Assembly (NCBI RefSeq): GCF_004684205.1
Contig: NZ_SRIO01000007.1
Coordinates: 62,001 to 126,000 of the forward strand
Source: Candidatus Macondimonas diazotrophica
GTDB taxonomy: Bacteria > Pseudomonadota > Gammaproteobacteria > UBA5335
Length of the DNA stretch: 64,000 nt
Direction: 5' to 3'
In this document: positions 1 through 6,907 of the stretch, piece after piece
Layout of the letters: every line of letters begins with the position of its first letter
How positions within the stretch are numbered: the stretch's first letter is position 1
Made by a program: the position numbers and the translations under genes
The notes under the pieces: model-generated
Seen by the model: the letters and a program-made list of their open reading frames with translations, nothing else
Database searches by the model: none
What the model was told of the DNA's origin: nothing

Positions 1-124
1 GCGCCCAGGCCGCAATCCCAAGACGGGCGAGGAAATTCCGATTTCCGCGCGGCGGGTGGTGACCTTCCGTCCGGGCCAGAATCTGCGCGCACGGGTGCAT
101 GCGTATGTTGGAAAGCGGCAATAA
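1..124 (+). CDS. ihfA: Integration host factor subunit alpha, C-terminal end (5' truncated by window edge)
   Basis: Reading from base 2, the last 40 codons give the C-terminal beta-arm and tail of a DNABII protein: [20 protein letters not shown] followed by [10 protein letters not shown]. This matches the DNA-bending arm of IHF-alpha, including the Pro-containing arm tip that intercalates in the minor groove. The IHF-alpha/beta heterodimer bends DNA in the nucleoid and at promoters. The stop overlaps the start of the following MerR-type gene by 26 bases, the usual ihfA-merR arrangement in Gammaproteobacteria, which argues for alpha rather than HU or IHF-beta. Only the 3' end is visible. Confidence 0.93.
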   Translation, partial: RPGRNPKTGEEIPISARRVVTFRPGQNLRARVHAYVGKRQ

Positions 125-455
125 CGACGAGCTGCCTCCGATTCCGGGCAAGCGCTATTTCACCATTGGTGAGGTCAGTGAGCTGTGTGCGGTCAAGCCG
201 CATGTGCTTCGGTATTGGGAGCAGGAATTCGACGAGCTCAGCCCCTCCAAACGGCGCGGCAATCGCCGCTATTATCAGCGCAGTGATGTGCTGCTGATTC
301 GCCAGATCCGCGACCTGCTTTACTATCAGGGATTCACCATCAGTGGGGCGCGCCAGAAACTCGCCAGCCCCGTTGCCGATTCCGATCAGCGGCGCGAGCG
401 CATTCGGGAACTGCGTGTTGAACTCGAGGAAGTGCTGCAGTTTCTGCGCAGTTGA
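99..455 (+). CDS. MerR-family transcriptional regulator downstream of ihfA
   Basis: This 118-residue protein has an N-terminal MerR winged helix (about residues 20-90: [20 protein letters not shown], then WEQEF and [15 protein letters not shown]) and a short C-terminal helix. It lacks the long coiled coil and the cysteine ligand sites of metal-sensing MerR proteins, so the effector is unknown. The gene starts inside the 3' end of ihfA and is probably co-transcribed with it, an arrangement very common in Gammaproteobacteria. An in-frame ATG at 105 is an alternative start. The family is clear; the target genes are not known from sequence. Confidence 0.9.
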   Translation: MRMLESGNNDELPPIPGKRYFTIGEVSELCAVKPHVLRYWEQEFDELSPSKRRGNRRYYQRSDVLLIRQIRDLLYYQGFTISGARQKLASPVADSDQRRERIRELRVELEEVLQFLRS

Positions 456-471
456 TTTTGGTGAAAAGCGC

Positions 472-500
472 TTCCCAGATACATCCAATGCAGGTATGAT
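472..500 (+). promoter_or_regulatory. Probable sigma70 promoter of tRNA-Pro
   Basis: TTCCCA (472-477), a 17-base spacer and TATGAT (495-500) lie about 57 bases before the mature tRNA 5' end. GC-rich bases follow the -10 element, as is usual for stringently controlled stable-RNA promoters. Inferred from consensus only. Confidence 0.5.
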
Positions 501-556
501 TGCGCCCTCGCCGAGGCAGGCTTCGAGACTCGAAGCAGTGTCTCACGGCGTAACGT

Positions 557-633
557 CGGGGCGTAGCGCAGTTTGGTAGCGCACCAGCATGGGGTGCTGG
601 GGGTCGCAGGTTCAAATCCTGCCGCCCCGACCA
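557..633 (+). tRNA. tRNA-Pro (anticodon GGG)
   Basis: A complete 77-base tRNA cloverleaf with the 3' CCA encoded (631-633). The acceptor stem is CGGGGCG / CGCCCCG. The D arm contains GCGCAGTTTGGTAGCGC. The anticodon stem CCAGC/GCTGG (584-588/596-600) closes the loop ATGGGGT with anticodon GGG at 591-593. The T arm contains GGTTCAAATCC. It reads proline codon CCC (and CCU by wobble). It stands alone between the MerR gene and a hydrolase gene; no integrase or att duplication is visible beside it. Confidence 0.97.
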
Positions 634-712
634 TCTTCCCCAGTCGCGGTTAAGCACACCGTGGCATGGCTTTTCCATCCCGCATCCTCTACCACGCCAT
701 TGCCCTGTGACT

Positions 713-731
713 CGCCGACAGGCGGTTTTTT
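713..731 (+). terminator. Possible weak terminator after tRNA-Pro
   Basis: A short hairpin CGCC-GACA-GGCG (713-724) is followed by G and a run of six T. The stem is only four pairs, so termination efficiency is uncertain. An alternative pairing CCTGT/ACAGG in the same stretch is also possible. Confidence 0.35.
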
Positions 732-753
732 CAGGCTGCAGAGGTTGGTTGGC

Positions 754-1668
754 ATGGAACAGGAAATCACGCAGGCGCCGGACTGGTTCGTCCGGGCGGT
801 TCAGACCCCTTATCGCGAGCGGCGAATCGAAGTGGAAGGTTGTCCCATCCACTATCTGACATGGGGTGAAACCGGCAAGCCCGGCCTGCTCCTGGTTCAT
901 GGCGGTGGCGCACATGCCCATTGGTGGGATTTCATCGCGCCGTTTTTCATTGATCGCTATTCCGTCTGTGCGGTTGACCTGAGCGGCATGGGAGACAGCG
1001 GCCATCGCGATCAGTATTCCGGTGATCTGTTTGCCAAGGAATTGATGAGCGTCTGCGAAGATGCGGGCTTCGGCGCCAATACCGTCATCGCCGGGCATAG
1101 TTTCGGCGGCCTGGCCACTTTGAAGGCCGGCCTGCACTATGCCAATCGGCTGTCCGGAATCGTGGTGTGCGATTCGGCGATTTTCCCCCCAGGCTTCAGC
1201 CCCGGAAACGACATGCGCTCGTCGCCCTTCAAAGAAAAGAAGACCGTATATCCCGACTTCGAGTCAGCCGTCGCCCGCTTCAAGCTGGTTCCCCCGCAGC
1301 CCTGCGCCAATCGCTATATCCTGGACTATATCGCCCGGCATTCGTTGATGGCCGTGGAGGGCGGATGGACTTGGAAATTCGACATGCGCTTCCTGCAAAA
1401 GACGATCTACGATGATCTGGCGATGGAAGTGAAGCAGCTGAAGATCCCGGCAGCCATGCTTTATGGCGAAAAAAGTATGTTGTTCGGCAAGTTCATGTTG
1501 GAAAATACCCGCAAGTGGTATGCCGACGACGTGCCGTTCATTTGCCTGCCCAAGGCACGCCATCATCTGTTCCTGGATGAGCCGCTCGATTTTGTCGATA
1601 CGCTGGCGGGCATCATCGATCCATGGACCGGGGTGCCCGCTGCAACTCCGGCGAAGCGCTTGCCCTGA
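754..1668 (+). CDS. Alpha/beta-fold hydrolase
   Basis: A 304-residue single-domain alpha/beta hydrolase. An HGGGAHAHWW oxyanion-hole region lies at about residues 49-58. The nucleophile elbow GHSFGG has Ser at about 116, and a C-terminal catalytic His sits in ARHHLFLDEP. Cytosolic, with no signal peptide. The frame stays open upstream through the tRNA, so the ATG at 754 is chosen: it gives a normal N-terminus (MEQEITQAPDW) outside the tRNA. The family includes epoxide hydrolases, esterases and haloperoxidase-like enzymes; the substrate cannot be told from sequence or neighbours. Confidence 0.85.
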   Translation: MEQEITQAPDWFVRAVQTPYRERRIEVEGCPIHYLTWGETGKPGLLLVHGGGAHAHWWDFIAPFFIDRYSVCAVDLSGMGDSGHRDQYSGDLFAKELMSVCEDAGFGANTVIAGHSFGGLATLKAGLHYANRLSGIVVCDSAIFPPGFSPGNDMRSSPFKEKKTVYPDFESAVARFKLVPPQPCANRYILDYIARHSLMAVEGGWTWKFDMRFLQKTIYDDLAMEVKQLKIPAAMLYGEKSMLFGKFMLENTRKWYADDVPFICLPKARHHLFLDEPLDFVDTLAGIIDPWTGVPAATPAKRLP

Positions 1669-1698
1669 CGGCAGGCGAGCCGGTCGATTCGGTATCCC

Positions 1699-2124
1699 AT
1701 GCGTCGTCCTGCGCTATTTGTATATGGCACCCTGCGTCGCGGCGAGCCTGCCCAGCACTTGCTGGCCGGCGCCGACTACCTGGGGGCCGTAGTCATCTCC
1801 CGCCGGTTTGATCTGCGCGCGTTGGCACGCTACCCGATGGCTTGGTCACCGGGGCGTCATGCGGTGGCGGGAGAATGTTACCGCGTTTCACCATTGACGC
1901 TGCGTCGCGTGGATCGCTTTGAGCAGATTCCCTGGGCGTATCGTCGTCGCCTGATTCGAACCCTTCTGGGATGGGCTTGGATCTATCTGGGCCATGACGG
2001 GGCAGATCTGCCGAGACGCGGACGCCGGTTGCCCCACGGACTGTGGCGGTCCGTTCCCCGCACCCATGAGGGACGACGGGTTTGCCGCACTGGCTTGGCG
2101 GCTGCGCGGAGGTACCGTGATTGA
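1699..2124 (+). CDS. Gamma-glutamylcyclotransferase-like (GGCT/AIG2) protein
   Basis: A 141-residue protein opening with LFVYGTLRRGE, the diagnostic YGTL glycine loop of the GGCT/BtrG/YtfP fold. VDRFEQIPWAYRRRLI supplies the position normally holding the catalytic Glu. Family members release 5-oxoproline from gamma-glutamyl compounds or cyclise related amines. The C-terminal third is Arg-rich and unlike typical members, so substrate and activity are uncertain. The gene is followed with an 8-base overlap by the NAD regulator, suggesting co-translation. Confidence 0.7.
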   Translation: MRRPALFVYGTLRRGEPAQHLLAGADYLGAVVISRRFDLRALARYPMAWSPGRHAVAGECYRVSPLTLRRVDRFEQIPWAYRRRLIRTLLGWAWIYLGHDGADLPRRGRRLPHGLWRSVPRTHEGRRVCRTGLAAARRYRD

Positions 2125-3085
2125 GCTGTCTCCGGTGACATCCGAGGGTGCCGATGCGCTTCGGGTCGATCTGTGCGCCATGATCCTCGCCGTGACAGCT
2201 GGCGTGCCGCGCATACTGACCATTCAAACCCCGGATTCGGCGCTGGCCGAACAGCCCCTGTTGCATGCACTGCCTTGGGGGCCGCTGGATCCACGAACCG
2301 ACCGCACCCTGGAGCGGACCTTGCGCAGTTGGGTGGCGCGCCAGTCACGACTGTCGCTGGGTTATGTCGAGCAGCTCTATACCTTCGACGAAGGACGCGC
2401 CGGAGAAGGACTGCGGCGCATCAGTGTGGCATACCTGGCCTTGATGCAGGAGCAGGCTATTGCGCAGCCCGGTGCAAACTGGCGGGATGTGTACGCCTTT
2501 TTTCCGTGGGAAGACTGGCGTGATGGACGTCCGGCGGTCATCGACGAGCAATTGATTCCGGCACTTCAGCATTGGTTGACTGGTCTGCCTGATCCGATCC
2601 AGATCGAACGCGAGCGCGAGCGGATGGATATCCATTTCGGACTGAACGGCGCCCCCTGGGTGCCTGAACGGGTCTTGGAGCGTTACGAGTTGCTCTACCA
2701 GGCCGCTCTGGTGCCCGAATGCGGCACCACCGGTGGTCATCCCGCCTTGGGAATGCCCATGGCATTGAATCACCGGCGCGTGGTGGCCACGGCGATGAGT
2801 CGTCTGCGCGGCAAGATCCAATATCGGCCGGTCGTTTTCGAGTTGTTACCCGCGCGTTTCACCCTGTGGCAGTTACAGCAGGTGGTGGAGGCGTTGACCG
2901 GGATGAGTCTGCACAAGCAGAACTTCCGGCGTCTGGTCGAGCAGGGGGGGCTGGTGGCCAGTACCGGAGAACTGGCCTACGACACCGGAGGTCGCCCCGC
3001 GCAATTGTTCCGCTTTCGCAGACGGGTATTGCGCGAGCGTCCGACTCCCGGAGTGGGGTTGCCGGGCGGGTTTCGTGACAGTTGA
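2117..3085 (+). CDS. nadQ: NadQ/NrtR-type NAD biosynthesis transcriptional regulator (NUDIX-like domain plus winged helix)
   Basis: A protein of about 322 residues. The N-terminal part resembles the degenerate NUDIX sensor domain of NrtR/NadQ regulators (RTLERTLRSWVARQSRLSLG and then YVEQLYTF). The C-terminal part holds the typical winged helix: RFTLWQLQQVVEALTGMSLH, KQNFRRLVEQGGLV and GGRPAQLFRFR. No complete NUDIX box is seen, so it should bind an NAD-pathway metabolite rather than hydrolyse one. GTG 2117 is chosen because GGAGG (2108-2112) precedes it; an ATG at 2066 is an in-frame alternative without a ribosome site. The stop lies inside the -35 hexamer of the nadA promoter, pointing to nadA as its target. 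NadQ is best known in Alphaproteobacteria. Confidence 0.78.
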   Translation: MIELSPVTSEGADALRVDLCAMILAVTAGVPRILTIQTPDSALAEQPLLHALPWGPLDPRTDRTLERTLRSWVARQSRLSLGYVEQLYTFDEGRAGEGLRRISVAYLALMQEQAIAQPGANWRDVYAFFPWEDWRDGRPAVIDEQLIPALQHWLTGLPDPIQIERERERMDIHFGLNGAPWVPERVLERYELLYQAALVPECGTTGGHPALGMPMALNHRRVVATAMSRLRGKIQYRPVVFELLPARFTLWQLQQVVEALTGMSLHKQNFRRLVEQGGLVASTGELAYDTGGRPAQLFRFRRRVLRERPTPGVGLPGGFRDS

Positions 3086-3112
3086 CACCCTTTATGCTCA
3101 ACTCTAGTATAA
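3082..3112 (+). promoter_or_regulatory. nadA promoter with overlapping palindromic operator (probable NadQ site)
   Basis: TTGACA (3082-3087), a spacer of exactly 17 bases and TAGTAT (3105-3110) form a near-consensus sigma70 promoter. An imperfect palindrome TTATGCT-N7-AGTATAA (3092-3112) covers the spacer and the -10 hexamer, the ideal place for a repressor. The regulator gene immediately upstream is the obvious candidate to bind it. Confidence 0.7.
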
Positions 3113-3179
3113 GGAGCTAACGAACGACAGAGGAACGCGAAGGCCCCGTTCGCGATGGAGCTTTCGTCGAGGAACAGCC

Positions 3180-4253
3180 ATGAACCGACTCACACCCCAT
3201 GATTCTTCGGCCGTGCCGACATTGGATGCGACTCAGCGCAAGGCATTGGAACCCATCTATGCCCGCATGCAGCATGTGGTACCCGAAGTCGAGTGGGCCG
3301 TGCACGCGCCCTATGTTGCGGCGATCAACCGGCTCAAGCGGGAGCGCAACGCGGTCATTCTCGCCCATAACTATCAGACCCCCGAAGTGTTCTACGGGAT
3401 TGCCGATTACACCGGGGATTCGCTGGGTCTGGCGCAGCATGCGGCGCACACCGACGCTGATGTGATCGTCCAGTGCGGCGTTCATTTCATGGCCGAGACC
3501 TCCAAGGTGTTGAGCCCGGGAAAGACCGTGCTGATCCCTGATACCGAAGCGGGCTGCTCACTGGCTGATTCGATCACACCGGCCGATATTGCGTTGTTGC
3601 GCAAGCGCTATCCCGGCGTGCCGGTCGTGACGTATGTGAATACATCGGCGGCCGTCAAGGCAGCTTCTGATATCTGCTGCACCTCGGCCAATGCCGTAGA
3701 AGTGGTCGAATCGCTCGGGACCGACCGGGTGATTTTCCTGCCGGATCAGTATCTGGGACGCTGGGTCGCGTCCAAGACCGATGTGCAGGTCATCCTCTGG
3801 CAGGGGGCGTGCGAGGTGCACGAGCGCTTTACCGGCCCACAGCTGCGTGAATATCGCCAGCGCCACCCCGGCATCCACATCATCGCCCATCCCGAATGTC
3901 CGCCGGATGTCCTGGACGAAGCGGACTATGTGGGGTCCACTACGGGTATGGTGCGCCATATCGAGGAAGCCGGTGCCTCCCGGGTGGTCATGGTCACTGA
4001 GTGCTCCATGAGCGACAACGTGGCGGTGCAGTTTCCGAGCGTGGAATTCATTCGTCCCTGCAATCTGTGCCCGCACATGAAACGCATTACGCTGCCCAAG
4101 GTGCTGCATGCGCTGCAGACCCTGTCCCCGGCCGTCGAGGTGGATCCCGAGGTCGCCGCGGGTGCGCGTCTTGCCGTGGAACGGATGCTGGCCGTCGGGC
4201 GTGGACAGGAGAACGGTCCGGCGCTCATGCCGCGTCAGGCTGCGGTTGGCTGA
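3180..4253 (+). CDS. nadA: Quinolinate synthase A
   Basis: A 357-residue enzyme that condenses iminoaspartate with dihydroxyacetone phosphate to quinolinate, the first pyridine ring of de novo NAD synthesis. Visible motifs are LAHNYQTPEVFYGIADYTGD near residue 62 and the three [4Fe-4S] ligands in VQCGVHFMAET, ICCTSANAVEV and CNLCPHMKRITL. Length and motif spacing are normal. nadB and nadC are not in the window, so this is a single-gene unit under its own promoter, adjacent to the NadQ-type regulator. Confidence 0.97.
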   Translation: MNRLTPHDSSAVPTLDATQRKALEPIYARMQHVVPEVEWAVHAPYVAAINRLKRERNAVILAHNYQTPEVFYGIADYTGDSLGLAQHAAHTDADVIVQCGVHFMAETSKVLSPGKTVLIPDTEAGCSLADSITPADIALLRKRYPGVPVVTYVNTSAAVKAASDICCTSANAVEVVESLGTDRVIFLPDQYLGRWVASKTDVQVILWQGACEVHERFTGPQLREYRQRHPGIHIIAHPECPPDVLDEADYVGSTTGMVRHIEEAGASRVVMVTECSMSDNVAVQFPSVEFIRPCNLCPHMKRITLPKVLHALQTLSPAVEVDPEVAAGARLAVERMLAVGRGQENGPALMPRQAAVG

Positions 4254-4296
4254 AGCACAACGGGATAGCGGGTTGCGGCTCGCGTCTCGTCCGCAA

Positions 4297-4327
4297 TTGA
4301 CAACGATTCTTATTCGCTGCATATTAT
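4297..4327 (+). promoter_or_regulatory. Fur-box-like operator and promoter of bfd
   Basis: TTGACAACGATTCTTATTC (4297-4315) read on the opposite strand matches 12 of 16 core positions of the Fur consensus (AATGATAATCATTATC) by hand alignment. TTGACA at 4297-4302 doubles as a -35 element, with CATATT (4320-4325) 17 bases downstream. Iron-dependent repression of bfd is usual in Gammaproteobacteria. Confidence 0.6.
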
Positions 4328-4369
4328 CCTTCAGTTGCTCATCATTTGAGTGATTGGAGGAACCGAGCC

Positions 4370-4588
4370 ATGTACGTCTGTGTTTGTCGTGCTGTCACCA
4401 ACCGGGATCTTGCGGAGGCAATGGCCCAGGGGCATCAGACCTTGCCCGCTCTGCAATCGACGCTGGGTGTTGCGACCGGATGCGGCCGCTGTCGCGGTCA
4501 TGTCTGCCAGATGCTTGAGCGTGCATCCGACATGCCCTTCGCACCGATGACGACCACGACGGATCGCTGTGCTGTTTCCGCAGGCTGA
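4370..4588 (+). CDS. bfd: Bacterioferritin-associated ferredoxin
   Basis: A 72-residue [2Fe-2S] protein that reduces bacterioferritin to release stored iron. The ligand pattern is CVC near the N-terminus (MYVCVCRAV) and CGRC (TGCGRCRGHV), as in the BFD/NirB-type helix-turn-helix fold. GGAGGAA at about 4356-4362 is a good ribosome site for the ATG at 4370. A Fur-like box lies just upstream and bfr follows, so iron release and storage are encoded together. Confidence 0.93.
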   Translation: MYVCVCRAVTNRDLAEAMAQGHQTLPALQSTLGVATGCGRCRGHVCQMLERASDMPFAPMTTTTDRCAVSAG

Positions 4589-4658
4589 CGCGTAACCCTA
4601 CCGGGGCGACCTCGCTTTCGATTAAGATTGCGAGGTAGATATTCCTCGGAGCGTTGTC

Positions 4659-5123
4659 ATGAAAGGTCATCCTCAGGCCATCGAGTGGCTCAATCGAATC
4701 CTCGAAAATGAGCTCACCGCCATCAACCAGTACTTCCTGCATGCACGCATGTGCAAAAACTGGGGATATGAAAGCCTCGGCAAGAAGATCTATGCCGAGT
4801 CGATCGACGAGATGAAGCACGCCGATGTCCTGATCGAGCGAATTCTGTTTCTCGAAGGCCTGCCCAATCTTCAGTCGCTCGGCAAGCTGATGATTGGCGA
4901 ATCGGTTCGCGAGGTGCTGCGCTGCGATCTGGAACTGGAGCGTATTGCCCATCCAGCCCTCAAGGACGCGATTGCCTTCATGGAAGGCATCGGCGACTAC
5001 ATCAGCCGGGAAGTACTTGAAGACATCCTCGAAAGCGAGGAAGAGCACATCGACTGGCTCGAAACCCAGCTCCATCTGATGGACGAGCTGGGCGATCCCA
5101 ACTATCTTCAGTCAGCGGTTTAA
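4659..5123 (+). CDS. bfr: Bacterioferritin
   Basis: A 154-residue four-helix ferritin forming a 24-subunit haem-containing iron store. All ferroxidase-centre ligands are present at their usual positions: Glu18, Glu51, His54, Glu94, Glu127 and His130. The haem ligand Met52 is also present (SIDEMKHAD). It follows bfd. The 70-base gap contains an inverted repeat ACCTCGC/GCGAGGT (4609-4636) without a T-run, so its role is unclear. Both ligand set and length are those of a functional haem bacterioferritin. Confidence 0.97.
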   Translation: MKGHPQAIEWLNRILENELTAINQYFLHARMCKNWGYESLGKKIYAESIDEMKHADVLIERILFLEGLPNLQSLGKLMIGESVREVLRCDLELERIAHPALKDAIAFMEGIGDYISREVLEDILESEEEHIDWLETQLHLMDELGDPNYLQSAV

Positions 5124-5228
5124 CGCCGTCCGTAATCGACAGAGATCCGGCGGACGAGGATGAATCGTTCGCAGATTCGAGTTGTACGCCGCTAAAGCAC
5201 AATCAGCCAGAATGAAAGGAGCGACGAG

Positions 5229-5639
5229 ATGCTTGGATGGATACGAAAGGGTATGGTTTGGGGGGTGATGGCCCCATTTTTGATAATGACCTTGGCAGTT
5301 CCAGCGGCTCATGCCACGGCCGTGGTGACCACCGCACAGGCCATGGCGCAATCCGGTATTGAACAGACACGCTCGGAAAGAGCACGCATCCAAGGTTTTC
5401 TGGCCCGGGAAGACGTGGTGAAACAATTGGTTCGACTGGGTGTCAGTCCTGCCGATGCCCAGTCTCGTGTTGCGGCCTTGACCGACGCCGAGATCGCCCG
5501 GATTGATCAGCACATCGAACAGTTGCCGGCCGGAGGCAACTCACTGATCGGCGCACTGGTATTCATCTTCGTTCTGTTGTTGATCACCGATATTCTGGGA
5601 CTCACCAAAGTATTCCCATTTACCCGCTCGGTGCGGTAG
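5229..5639 (+). CDS. PA2779-family membrane-anchored protein
   Basis: A 136-residue protein with an N-terminal signal or membrane segment (residues about 8-28), a soluble middle with a coiled helical stretch (QTRSERARIQGFLAREDVVK) and a Val-containing C-terminal membrane helix (about 105-125). This is the architecture of the PA2779 family of Pseudomonas and relatives. It normally sits directly before a PA2778-type cysteine peptidase. Here that partner lies about 1.3 kb downstream, separated by a riboswitch and a TerC-type gene. Function unknown; periplasmic side likely. Confidence 0.72.
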   Translation: MLGWIRKGMVWGVMAPFLIMTLAVPAAHATAVVTTAQAMAQSGIEQTRSERARIQGFLAREDVVKQLVRLGVSPADAQSRVAALTDAEIARIDQHIEQLPAGGNSLIGALVFIFVLLLITDILGLTKVFPFTRSVR

Positions 5640-5669
5640 AGCGATCCCGATCCTGCCGGCACGAGGCGG

Positions 5670-5698
5670 TTGACGGACTTCGTCCAACGCGATAGTGT
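5670..5698 (+). promoter_or_regulatory. Probable promoter of the riboswitch-alx transcript
   Basis: TTGACG (5670-5675), a 17-base spacer and TAGTGT (5693-5698) place the transcription start near base 5705, at the beginning of the riboswitch aptamer. Consensus-based inference, strengthened by this position. Confidence 0.55.
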
Positions 5699-5822
5699 GC
5701 CAGCTGAAGGGGAGTAGCTTCTCGTCAAGGTATCGTCATTACGATGACCCATCCGGTACCTTGGGCAACCCGATAAGGGTTGCAAGCAAGACCTTCGCCA
5801 GTCAGGCGAAGGCTCCCATGGC
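5699..5822 (+). ncRNA. yybP-ykoY manganese riboswitch
   Basis: The leader of the TerC/Alx gene carries the conserved core of the yybP-ykoY class. AAGGGGAGTAGCTTC near 5707-5721 is the 5' L1-type core. CATCCGGTACCTTGGGCAACC (in parts, 5750-5770) holds the second conserved segment. Helices AACCC/GGGTT and CCTTCGCC/GGCGAAGG follow, and CTCCC closes against the GGGGAG strand, with GCCA/TGGC (5699-5702/5819-5822) as outer closing pairs. This class senses Mn2+ and typically controls MntP- and TerC-type exporters; the downstream gene fits exactly. Confidence 0.88.
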
Positions 5823-5870
5823 GAATCATGGACCCCGATCCTGACCGGATCGGGGTTTTTTTATGATTCG
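5822..5870 (+). terminator. Riboswitch-associated intrinsic terminator
   Basis: A perfect stem CCCCGATC/GATCGGGG (5833-5840/5848-5855) is followed by seven T (5856-5862). An outer stem CGAATCAT/ATGATTCG (5822-5829/5863-5870) encloses it. A competing hairpin CCATG-GCGAAT-CATGG (5816-5831) overlaps both the 3' closing strand of the aptamer and the outer stem, so it could couple ligand binding to termination (inference). Confidence 0.85.
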
Positions 5871-5887
5871 ACGGGGAGCAACGTGGC

Positions 5888-6871
5888 ATGGAAACCGTGG
5901 GAAATATGTGGCTTTGGGCAGGTTTTTTCGCATTCGCCCTCGCCATGATCGGTATGGATCTTTTTCTGCTGGGTGGCCGCAAGGCACACAAGGTCTCGCT
6001 GCGTGAGGCTGGCGCGTGGTCTGTCGCTTGGGTGACCCTGGCGCTCCTGTTCTGCGCGGGATTCTGGTGGTATCTCGACGGCGCCATGGGGCGCGATATC
6101 GCGAACCAGAAAGCCACGGAATTCCTGACTGGTTACCTCATCGAGAAGTCGCTCGCGGTCGACAACATCTTTGTCTGGCTCATGCTGTTCAGCTACTTCG
6201 CTATCCCGGCCGAGTATCAGCGACGGGTTTTGCTCTTTGGTGTCCTCGGCGCCATCGTTATGCGCACAGTGATGATTCTTCTGGGGGCTTGGCTGCTGGC
6301 CCGTTTTCACTGGATTCTGTACGTGTTTGGCGCCTTTTTGCTATTCACGGGCTTCAAGATGGCATTTTTCGCCGAGCACGAGCCCAATCTCGAAAAGAAC
6401 CCCATGCTTCGCTGGATGCGCGGACATTTGCGGATCACGGATAAACTCGAGGGTGAGTCGTTCTGGGTCATGAAGAATGGCATGCGGTGGTTTACGCCGC
6501 TGTTCGTGGTGCTGGTGCTGGTAGAGATCACTGATCTTATCTTTGCAGTCGACAGCATCCCGGCCATTTTTGCCGTCACCTCCGATCCCTTCATCGTGCT
6601 GACCTCGAACATCTTCGCTATTCTGGGTCTGCGTGCGATGTATTTCCTTTTGGCTGATTTTGCCGGCCGCTTCAGTTTGCTGAAATATGGCCTGGCGGCT
6701 GTGCTGATTTTCATCGGTGCCAAGATGCTGTTGCTCGATGTGTACAAGATTCCTGTTTCGTGGTCTCTCATGGTGGTCGCCGTCTTGATTGTCTCGTCCG
6801 TGCTGGCGAGTCTATGGATCACCCGTAATCGACCGCAGCTGGCGCACCCGGCGGCGCGTGATCCGGGATGA
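5888..6871 (+). CDS. alx: TerC-family integral membrane protein, Alx-like (probable Mn2+ exporter)
   Basis: A 327-residue inner-membrane protein with about nine hydrophobic helices. The TerC signature acidic residues are present: [19 protein letters not shown] and [20 protein letters not shown], both with in-membrane Glu/Asp. E. coli Alx is the closest well-known relative by length and motifs and is likewise preceded by a yybP-ykoY riboswitch. Mn2+ export is the best-supported role for that branch. The promoter, riboswitch and terminator before it indicate induction by manganese. Confidence 0.9.
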   Translation: METVGNMWLWAGFFAFALAMIGMDLFLLGGRKAHKVSLREAGAWSVAWVTLALLFCAGFWWYLDGAMGRDIANQKATEFLTGYLIEKSLAVDNIFVWLMLFSYFAIPAEYQRRVLLFGVLGAIVMRTVMILLGAWLLARFHWILYVFGAFLLFTGFKMAFFAEHEPNLEKNPMLRWMRGHLRITDKLEGESFWVMKNGMRWFTPLFVVLVLVEITDLIFAVDSIPAIFAVTSDPFIVLTSNIFAILGLRAMYFLLADFAGRFSLLKYGLAAVLIFIGAKMLLLDVYKIPVSWSLMVVAVLIVSSVLASLWITRNRPQLAHPAARDPG

Positions 6872-6907
6872 TGTTATGAAGCAGGTTGCCGGCGAGCCGA
6901 AAAGGGC

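Noticed and set aside
557-633. tRNA-Pro as an integration site for a genomic island
   Set aside because: No integrase and no duplicated tRNA 3' end were found in the flanking bases, and the downstream genes look chromosomal.
340-1137. Long minus-strand open frame across the tRNA and hydrolase genes
   Set aside because: It runs antisense through a tRNA and a well-supported hydrolase; an effect of GC-rich codon bias.
4609-4636. Inverted repeat before bfr as a terminator or riboswitch
   Set aside because: Seven pairs with a 14-base loop and no T-run; no known regulatory RNA pattern matched.
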